DNA of 36,693 nucleotides from VGBK01 sp964548475 (GTDB lineage: Bacteria; Actinomycetota; Acidimicrobiia; Spongiisociales; UBA11373): positions 1-36,693 of the forward strand of contig CAZJRF010000004.1 of the NCBI GenBank assembly GCA_964548475.1, read 5' to 3'. The notes below the pieces were generated by a model. That model was not told the DNA's origin. It saw only the letters and a program-made list of their open reading frames with translations, and made no database searches. Below are positions 31,003 through 36,693 of this stretch, one piece after another. Every line of letters begins with the position of its first letter. Position 1 is the stretch's first letter. The position numbers were made by a program, and so were the translations under genes.

Positions 31003-32168
31003 TGGCCAGCCGGGTCATTCCTCTCTCTGGCAACCGGGCGGCTCTGCGCCTGGCCGAGGAAGCGGCGCGCAGGTCCTCCCGGCTGACGGTGGGGCTACTG
31101 GTGCCGGTAGGGCTGCTGGCGGTGGTGGGGCTGGGAATGATCCTCTCCGCTTCGTCGGTGTATGCCCTGGAGTCGCACCAGGACTCCCTCTTCTACTTCA
31201 AGCGGCAGCTGATGTGGCTGGCGGCGGGGGTCGTGGGCCTGGCGGCGGCAGCCTCTCTGCCCGTGCGCTGGTGGCGGCGGCTGGCTTTCCCCTCCTTCCT
31301 AGCCACGTTGATGCTGCTGGTGGCCGTGCAGTTGATGGGAACCCGGGTGGGGGGCGCGGAGCGCTGGCTGGCCCTGGGACCGATCAGCCTGCAGCCTTCG
31401 GAGTTCGCCAAGCTCTCCACCGTGCTGTTCCTGGCGACGCTGGTCAGCCGCCGGGAGGACTCGATGCACCGCTTCCGCGATTTCTTCTGGCCGGTGGCCG
31501 GGTCGGTGGGAGTGGTAGGCGCCCTGGTGATGGTGCAGCCCGACCTGGGCACCACCCTGCTCATCGCTGCCGGCGGGTTCGCCGTGCTGGTGGCTTCGGC
31601 GGCGCCGCTGGGGTACGTGCTGAGCGGAGGGCTCATCGGGGTCGGCCTGGCGACGGCGGCAGCTCTTCTATCCCCCTACCGGTGGCAGCGGGTGATGTCG
31701 TTCCTCGACGTGAACGCCGACCCGTTGGGCAGCGGCTACCAGGCGATGCAGTCGCTGGTGGCCCTGGGCACCGGAGGCCTGTTCGGCATCGGCCTGGGAG
31801 CGAGCCGGGCCCGCTGGTCGTTCCTGCCCAATGCGCACACCGACTTCATCTTCTCCATCGTGGGGGAAGAGACCGGCCTGGCCGGGACGCTGGCCGTGGT
31901 CCTGCTCTTCGCGGCGCTAACGGTGGCCGGGACGCTGACCGCTCTCCACTGCCGGGACCGCTTCGGCCGCCTCGTAGCCATTGGCATCACCACCTGGCTG
32001 GTCGCCCAGGCCCTGGTCAACGTGGGCGGCGTCACCGGCATTCTGCCCATCACCGGAGTGCCCCTGCCCTTCGTATCCTTCGGGGGCAGCGCCCTGCTCA
32101 CGGAGATGATCGCGGTCGGGATCCTGGTAGGGATAGTGCGGCAGGAGTCGTCGGCGGAGGCAAGGTGA
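31002..32168 (+). CDS. ftsW: Septal peptidoglycan polymerase FtsW (SEDS family)
   Basis: 388 residues with about ten TM helices. Polymerises lipid II into glycan strands with FtsI. Family signatures: the first extracytoplasmic loop segment YALESHQDSLFYFKRQ, EWL-type QPSEFAKL, VQPDLGTT, and the C-terminal GITGILP-like VTGILPITGVPLPFVSFGGS. ATG at 31002 has AAGGAGG four bases upstream; a GTG one codon earlier is too close to it. The N-terminus has a ~25-residue cytoplasmic tail. Confidence 0.95.
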   Translation: MASRVIPLSGNRAALRLAEEAARRSSRLTVGLLVPVGLLAVVGLGMILSASSVYALESHQDSLFYFKRQLMWLAAGVVGLAAAASLPVRWWRRLAFPSFLATLMLLVAVQLMGTRVGGAERWLALGPISLQPSEFAKLSTVLFLATLVSRREDSMHRFRDFFWPVAGSVGVVGALVMVQPDLGTTLLIAAGGFAVLVASAAPLGYVLSGGLIGVGLATAAALLSPYRWQRVMSFLDVNADPLGSGYQAMQSLVALGTGGLFGIGLGASRARWSFLPNAHTDFIFSIVGEETGLAGTLAVVLLFAALTVAGTLTALHCRDRFGRLVAIGITTWLVAQALVNVGGVTGILPITGVPLPFVSFGGSALLTEMIAVGILVGIVRQESSAEAR

Positions 32169-33241
32169 CCGTCGCCATCGCCGCCGCCGGCACCGGCGGC
32201 CACGTCATGCCGGCACTGGCCGTCGCCCGTGAACTGGTGGCCGGGGGGATGGACCCCGGAGAGGTGGTCTTCCTGGGAGGGGATCGCTTTGAAGCCCGGG
32301 CCGTCCCCGCCGCCGGCTTCCCCTTCCTGGCCTTCCCCATGGCGGCCCTGCGGCGGAGCCTGTCTCCGCGCAACCTGGCGATTCCCCGAATCGTGTGGCA
32401 CACCAGCCGGGCCATGGCCGCCGCCCTGGCGGAGCACGGCACCCGGGTGGTGCTGGGCATGGGGGGCTACGCCACGGTCCCCGCCGCTCTGGCCGCCCGG
32501 CGCCAGGGCCTGCCGCTCTTCGTACAGGAACAGAACGCCATCCCGGGCCTGGCGGTGCGCCTGGCCGCCCGGCGGGCGGAAGGTGCCTTTGTGGGCCTGC
32601 CCGGTCCGGCCCAGCACCTGCCCCGGGCGGTGCTCACCGGGAACCCGCTCCGGGCGGAGTTGGCCCGCTTCGACCGGGGCGCGCTGGCCGCGGCCGCCCG
32701 CCGCCGCTACAAGCTGCCGGAGGAGGCCCTGGTACTCGGGGTTCTCGGCGGGAGCCTGGGGGCGCGGGTGCTGAACCAGGCGGTACCCGCGGTGGTGGAA
32801 GGCTGGCGGGGAGGACCGCTGGCGGTGGTGCACATCGCCGGGGCGGAAGCAGACAGCGTGGCTCCTCTGGCCGCGGCAGCCCCGCTACCGTGGCGTTGCC
32901 TGCCGTTCGAGGAGCACATGGAGTTCTTCTACGCGGCGGCCGACCTGGTCGTGTGCCGGGCCGGAGCGATGACCATCTCCGAGCTGGCCGCCACCGGGAC
33001 GCCCGCCGTCCTGGTGCCGCTGGAGCGGGTGGGCCAGCACCACAACGCGGCGTCTCTGGTCTCCGCCGGCGGGGCTCGCCTGTTGCCACAAGACCAGGTG
33101 GCCCGTCTGCCTGAGACGGTCGCCGGCCTTCTCGGTGACCCTTCTGCCCGCGCCGAGATGAGCCGATGCGCCCGCCGGGCCGCCCGCCCCGAGGCGGCCG
33201 CCCTCATCGCCGCCCGGTTGCGGGAGGCGGCACATGGTTGA
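32165..33241 (+). CDS. murG: Lipid II synthase (GlcNAc transferase)
   Basis: 358 residues, GT-B fold. Adds GlcNAc from UDP-GlcNAc to lipid I at the inner membrane face. GTGGHV (9-14) opens the N-terminal glycine-rich loop; GMGGYATVP, EQNAIPG, GGSLGARVLN and CRAGAMTISELAATGTPAV are all diagnostic. GTG at 32165 overlaps the ftsW stop; eight bases overlap murC at the other end. Peripheral membrane protein. Confidence 0.96.
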   Translation: MTVAIAAAGTGGHVMPALAVARELVAGGMDPGEVVFLGGDRFEARAVPAAGFPFLAFPMAALRRSLSPRNLAIPRIVWHTSRAMAAALAEHGTRVVLGMGGYATVPAALAARRQGLPLFVQEQNAIPGLAVRLAARRAEGAFVGLPGPAQHLPRAVLTGNPLRAELARFDRGALAAAARRRYKLPEEALVLGVLGGSLGARVLNQAVPAVVEGWRGGPLAVVHIAGAEADSVAPLAAAAPLPWRCLPFEEHMEFFYAAADLVVCRAGAMTISELAATGTPAVLVPLERVGQHHNAASLVSAGGARLLPQDQVARLPETVAGLLGDPSARAEMSRCARRAARPEAAALIAARLREAAHG

Positions 33242-34601
33242 GCTGGAAGGCTGCCGCCGGGTCCATATGGTTGGGGCAGGGGGGATAGGGATGAGCGGCC
33301 TGGCCAAGTTGCTGGCCCAGGCGGGCTACGCGGTGAGTGGTTCGGACCTGAAGCCGAGCCGGGTGCTGACCTCCCTGGAAGGTCTCGGGGTGGCGGTGTG
33401 GGTGGGGCATCGTCCGGAGAAGGCGGCCGACTGGGACCTGGTGGTGGCCTCCTCGGCGGTGCCGGAGAGTGACCCGGAGCTGGTCGCGGCCCGGGCGGCG
33501 GGGGTGGAGGTGTGGCGCCGCCCCCGGCTGCTGGAGAGGCTGACCCGGCACACCCCGGCGCTGGGAGTAGCCGGTACCCACGGAAAGACGACCGGTAGCG
33601 CCATGCTGGTGTCCGCCCTACGGGCATTGGGGAGAGATCCCTCCTTCATGGTCGGGGGCCAATTGGCCGACCTCAACACCAACGCCCACCTGGGCGAGCG
33701 GGGCCTGTTCGTGCTGGAAACCGACGAGGCCTTCGGCACCTTCGGCGAGATCCACCTGGGAGCTCTGGCCATCACCAACATCGAGGCGGACCACCTTGAC
33801 CACTACGGGACCGCAACGGCGGTGGAGGAGGCCTTCGCCGAGGTAGCAAGCCGCGTGGCCGGTCCGGTGGTTGCCTGCCTCGACGACCCCGGAGCCGCCC
33901 GCCTGACGAACCGGGTGCCCGGCGTGGTGAGCTACGGCCTGAGCGCCGGGGCTGTCTGGCAGATGCGAGACGTGGCCGAAGGGCCTGCCTCGGTGGCGTT
34001 CCGGCTGGCCTACGCCGGGCGGGAGATAGGAGTGAGAGTGCCCCGGCCGGGGGTGCACGTTGCCCGCAACGCCGCCGGCGTCCTCGCCCTGCTGGGCGAG
34101 CTGGGCCTGGATGTGGCCGGGGCGGCCGCCGGCCTGGCCACCTTCGGGGGGGTAAGCCGCCGTTTCGAGGTGCGGGCCCGAGCAGGCGGGGTGACCGTGG
34201 TAGACGATTACGCCCACCATCCCACCGAGGTCGCCGCCACCATCGCTGCTGCCCGGGCGGGGGCGCCGCCTCGTCTGGTGGCGGTATTCCAGCCGCATCG
34301 CTTCTCTCGCACCGCCGAGCAGGCGGGAGCTCTGGGGGAGGCGCTGGCCGCGGCCGACCGGGTGGTGGTGGCCGACGTGTATGCCGCCGGCGAGGCTCCG
34401 GTGCCCGGAGTGAGCGGGAAGCTGGTGGCGGAGGCGGCCCGGGCGGCGGGGGCGGCGGTGGTCTACGTCCCGCGGCGCGCCGACCTGGCCCGGGTGGTGG
34501 CGGGGGAGGCTCGTCCCGGGGACGTGGTACTGCTGATGGGGGCGGGCGACATCACGCTCGTGGCGGGTGAGCTGCCGGGCCTGCTGGGAGGGGACGCGTG
34601 A
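33234..34601 (+). CDS. murC: UDP-N-acetylmuramate-L-alanine ligase
   Basis: 455 residues. Adds L-Ala to UDP-MurNAc, the first peptide step. VGAGGIGMSGLA (13-24) binds the nucleotide sugar, GTHGKTT (114-120) is the ATP site, IEADHLDHYG follows, and DDYAHHPTEV marks the C-terminal domain. ATG start lies inside murG; GTGA overlap with murB. Cytoplasmic. Confidence 0.96.
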   Translation: MVELEGCRRVHMVGAGGIGMSGLAKLLAQAGYAVSGSDLKPSRVLTSLEGLGVAVWVGHRPEKAADWDLVVASSAVPESDPELVAARAAGVEVWRRPRLLERLTRHTPALGVAGTHGKTTGSAMLVSALRALGRDPSFMVGGQLADLNTNAHLGERGLFVLETDEAFGTFGEIHLGALAITNIEADHLDHYGTATAVEEAFAEVASRVAGPVVACLDDPGAARLTNRVPGVVSYGLSAGAVWQMRDVAEGPASVAFRLAYAGREIGVRVPRPGVHVARNAAGVLALLGELGLDVAGAAAGLATFGGVSRRFEVRARAGGVTVVDDYAHHPTEVAATIAAARAGAPPRLVAVFQPHRFSRTAEQAGALGEALAAADRVVVADVYAAGEAPVPGVSGKLVAEAARAAGAAVVYVPRRADLARVVAGEARPGDVVLLMGAGDITLVAGELPGLLGGDA

Positions 34602-35509
34602 GGACGATCGCCGAGCTGGTCGCGTCCGGGGCGGTGAGGCGCGAGGTGGCCCTGGCCCCGCTGACCACCTATCGGTTCGGCGGTCCGGCCCGGTACTTCG
34701 TGGAAGCGCACGACGAGGAGCAGTTGCGGCAGGTGGCGGCCGCCCTGGCCCTGGAGTCAATGCCGGTGCTGGTGCTGGGGCGAGGCAGCAACGTGGCCGT
34801 TTCCCCCAGAGGTTTCCCCGGGCTGGTGGTCCATCCCGGGCAGGGTCTGGCGGGGGTGGCGGTGCGCGGGGACGGCCGGGTGGTGGCGGGGGCCGCCGCC
34901 TCGCAGCCGGCGGTGGCCCGACGCAGTGCGGCCGCGGGGCGGGGAGGCCTCGAGTACCTGGTGGGCATCCCCGGGTCCGTGGGAGGGGCAGTGGCCATGA
35001 ACAGCGGGTGTCACGGCACCGCCACCGCCGAGTGGCTGGTGAGCGCCCGGGTGATCGATCTGCGCACGGGGTTGGTGGACGACCGGGGCGCCGGCCGGCT
35101 CGGCCTGTCCTACCGGCACAGCGACCTGGCAGACACGGAAATGGTGGTGGCCGCCACCTTCCGCACGGTGGCGCGGCCGCGCCGGGAGGCAGAGGCGATC
35201 ATGCAGGAGATCACTCGCTGGCGGCGGCAGCATCAGCCGGGAGGCACGCTCAACGCCGGCAGCGTGTTCAAGAACCCCCCGGGAGACGCGGCGGGGCGGC
35301 TGATCGACTCCCTCGGGCTCAAGGGCCTTCGCCGGGGCGGGGTGACGGTCTCGGCACGACACGCCAACTTCTTCGAAGCGGACGCGGAAGCCTCGGCTCA
35401 GGACCTGTACGACCTGGTGGCTGAGGTGCGGGAGCGGGTACGGGAGGCTACCGGTGTCGAGCTCGAGCCCGAGGTGCGCTTCGCAGGGCCCTTCCGTGAG
35501 CCGTCGTGA
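34598..35509 (+). CDS. murB: UDP-N-acetylenolpyruvoylglucosamine reductase
   Basis: 303 residues. Makes UDP-MurNAc using NADPH and FAD. TTYRFGGPARYF and LVLGRGSNVAVS are the FAD-binding elements, GIPGSVGGAVAMNSG follows, and AGSVFKNPPGDAAGRLID carries the catalytic Ser. The length and the ANFFEA motif fit the shorter type II form of Gram-positives. Supplies the substrate for MurC encoded just upstream. Overlap GTGA at both ends. Confidence 0.95.
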   Translation: MRTIAELVASGAVRREVALAPLTTYRFGGPARYFVEAHDEEQLRQVAAALALESMPVLVLGRGSNVAVSPRGFPGLVVHPGQGLAGVAVRGDGRVVAGAAASQPAVARRSAAAGRGGLEYLVGIPGSVGGAVAMNSGCHGTATAEWLVSARVIDLRTGLVDDRGAGRLGLSYRHSDLADTEMVVAATFRTVARPRREAEAIMQEITRWRRQHQPGGTLNAGSVFKNPPGDAAGRLIDSLGLKGLRRGGVTVSARHANFFEADAEASAQDLYDLVAEVRERVREATGVELEPEVRFAGPFREPS

Positions 35510-36279
35510 GTGGGCCCGGTACCGGCCATCGCACCGGGGGGAGGCGGCCCGGGACGCGCCGCCGCTGGGCGTGGACGCTCGGAATCGGCGGACTGGTGCT
35601 GGTCGGGGCCACTGCCGTAGTGCTCCATTCGCCCTGGATGTCGGTGCGGGAGATAGAGGTGCTCGGGGCGGTGCACGCCGACGTCGCGGCGGGCCTGAGC
35701 GCCGCCGGGGTCGGGGAGGGAGCGCTCATGATCTGGTTGCGGCCGGGGGAGATCGAAGCGGCGGTGGCCGCCGATCCCTGGGTGCGCGAGGTGCGGGTGG
35801 AGCGGATCTTCCCCGATCGTCTGGTAATCGAGGTGCTCGAGCAGACTCCGGCGGTGTGGGTGCGGGGAGAGCACAGCTGGATGCTGGTCGCCCGAACCGG
35901 GGCGATCATCATGGTGGCCGAGGCACCGGGTGCCGGGGTTCTGCGGGCCGAGGTGTTTTACCCGGACCACGCCGCCGGGGAGGGGCCGAGAGGAGCCGAA
36001 TGGGGCGAGCTGGCCGGCCTGGGAGTGGTGCTGGGACCGGACCTGGCGGCCCGAGCGCTGGTCACCCGGGAGGGGGGCGAGCTGTGGCTGAGCGCGGGGG
36101 GTTGTCGCGCCCGGTTGGGGCCGGCCACCGAACTGGCCGACAAGGGAAGGGTGTTTGCCGCCCTGCTGGAGGAGGGGCTGGCTGCCGGATCGGAGATCGA
36201 CCTGATCGCGCCGACCCGTCCAGCGGTCACCGGACCCGGGGGAGATACCGATGAGGGAGACGAGGAACCGGCAGGATGA
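35506..36279 (+). CDS. ftsQ: Cell division protein FtsQ
   Basis: 257 residues. Basic cytoplasmic tail rich in Arg and Gly, one TM helix (about 21-41), a POTRA domain (VREIEVLGA to PWVREVRVERIFPDRLVIEVLE, about 46-112) and the FtsQ/DivIB beta domain. An acidic tail of about 12 residues ends the protein. Divisome scaffold in the periplasm-like space; binds FtsL/FtsB. GTG overlaps murB stop. Followed by an 86-base gap before ftsZ. Confidence 0.9.
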   Translation: MSGPGTGHRTGGRRPGTRRRWAWTLGIGGLVLVGATAVVLHSPWMSVREIEVLGAVHADVAAGLSAAGVGEGALMIWLRPGEIEAAVAADPWVREVRVERIFPDRLVIEVLEQTPAVWVRGEHSWMLVARTGAIIMVAEAPGAGVLRAEVFYPDHAAGEGPRGAEWGELAGLGVVLGPDLAARALVTREGGELWLSAGGCRARLGPATELADKGRVFAALLEEGLAAGSEIDLIAPTRPAVTGPGGDTDEGDEEPAG

Positions 36280-36331
36280 AGCTGTGCTGGAGGTTGAGGG
36301 CCGGTGTCGCCCGCAGGGGCGTGCCGGGCAC

Positions 36332-36350
36332 TAACCTTCCACGATAGGTT
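36332..36350 (+). promoter_or_regulatory. Candidate ftsZ promoter with a small inverted repeat
   Basis: TAACCT at 36332-36337 could be a -10 element. AACCT (36333-36337) and AGGTT (36346-36350) form an inverted repeat with an eight-base centre that would span the start of transcription. GGAGG (36354-36358) then precedes the ATG. This is the only gap of any length within the dcw cluster after the mraZ-rsmH gap. Confidence 0.42.
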
Positions 36351-36365
36351 CATGGAGGTGGCGTC

Positions 36366-36693
36366 ATGCCGCGCAAGCCACCGGAGAAGAGGGTGGAGAG
36401 TCACCAGATGCTGACCACAGACACACAAGGGATGCAGGCCTACCTGGCGGTCATCAAGGTGGTCGGGGTGGGTGGGGGCGGCGTGAATGCCATCAACCGC
36501 ATGATCGAGGGAGGTCTGCGCGGGGTGGAATTCGTCGCGGTCAACACCGACGCTCAGGCATTGCTCATGTCGGATGCCGACATCAAACTGGACATCGGCC
36601 GCAATCTGACCCGGGGGCTGGGCGCGGGGGCCGATCCCGAGGTGGGCAAGGCGGCCGCCGAGGAGCACCGGTCCGAGATCGAGGAAGCGGTCC
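36366..36693 (+). CDS. ftsZ: Cell division protein FtsZ, N-terminal part (runs off the window)
   Basis: 109 complete codons are visible. The tubulin-like GTPase forms the Z-ring. IKVVGVGGGGVNAINRMIEG (first 20 residues from about 30) is the first glycine-rich motif, and FVAVNTDAQALLMSDADIKL and GRNLTRGLGAGADPEVGKAA are unmistakable. A 29-residue N-terminal extension (MPRKPPEKRVESHQMLTTDT onward) precedes the fold; the GGAGG site eight bases before the ATG at 36366 supports this start over internal ATGs. The gene is cut by the right edge. Confidence 0.95.
   Translation, partial: MPRKPPEKRVESHQMLTTDTQGMQAYLAVIKVVGVGGGGVNAINRMIEGGLRGVEFVAVNTDAQALLMSDADIKLDIGRNLTRGLGAGADPEVGKAAAEEHRSEIEEAV

Overview
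This window is a dense, high-G+C, Gram-positive chromosomal segment. It most likely comes from an actinomycete-type bacterium (Actinomycetota); a deep-branching class such as Acidimicrobiia would fit, but I cannot fix the class from sequence alone. The evidence is the codon and base bias, frequent GTG starts, start/stop overlaps of the GTGA and ATGA type, a DUF3040 protein, a MoxR-DUF58-TgpA run just before mraZ, a GlgP of the DUF3417 type, and a division/cell-wall (dcw) cluster whose MurE carries the DNPR motif for meso-diaminopimelate. There are no rRNAs, tRNAs, CRISPR arrays, insertion sequences or prophage genes that I can see. No gene-free stretch is longer than about 220 bases.

Layout. 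1-2176 (minus): the N-terminal part of 6-phosphogluconate dehydrogenase and a secreted M1-type lipoprotein peptidase. 2276-6426 (plus): a coiled-coil NYN-domain protein, a 63-residue cysteine protein, epoxyqueuosine reductase QueG, a metallophosphoesterase and a methyltransferase, closed by a strong hairpin. 6505-10899: a small heat-shock protein (minus), a ROK sugar kinase and a LiaF-like membrane protein (plus), and an alpha-glucan phosphorylase (minus). 10990-15686: threonine aldolase, an orphan acyl carrier protein, a Nudix hydrolase, a histidine phosphatase (minus), DNA polymerase IV, DUF3040 and a MerR-type regulator. 15692-20192 (minus): the moxR-DUF58-tgpA operon. 20295-23396: two conserved proteins of unknown function, a resolvase-like protein that seems to lack catalytic arginines, an HNH endonuclease, and an SDR-LapA pair (minus). 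23579-36693 (plus): the dcw cluster mraZ-rsmH-ftsL-ftsI-murE-mraY-murD-ftsW-murG-murC-murB-ftsQ-ftsZ, with ftsZ cut by the window end.

How the genes work together. The dcw genes make UDP-MurNAc-peptide and lipid II, export and polymerise it at the septum, and build the Z-ring. Nearly every junction overlaps by 1-11 bases, so the block is probably one long translationally coupled message headed by mraZ, with four MraZ-box-like repeats at its promoter. murF, expected between murE and mraY, is absent.

The most striking unexplained signals are three. (1) A long inverted repeat (24-bp arms, one G.U pair, with a second helix inside the loop) fills the mraZ-rsmH gap and buries the ribosome-binding site and start codon of rsmH. 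(2) A recurrent leaderless-promoter pattern, TANNNT followed by exactly six bases and then ATG/GTG, occurs before at least six genes that lack a Shine-Dalgarno sequence. (3) The dinB/histidine-phosphatase pair is driven from only 34 bp of divergent intergenic DNA carrying two such elements.
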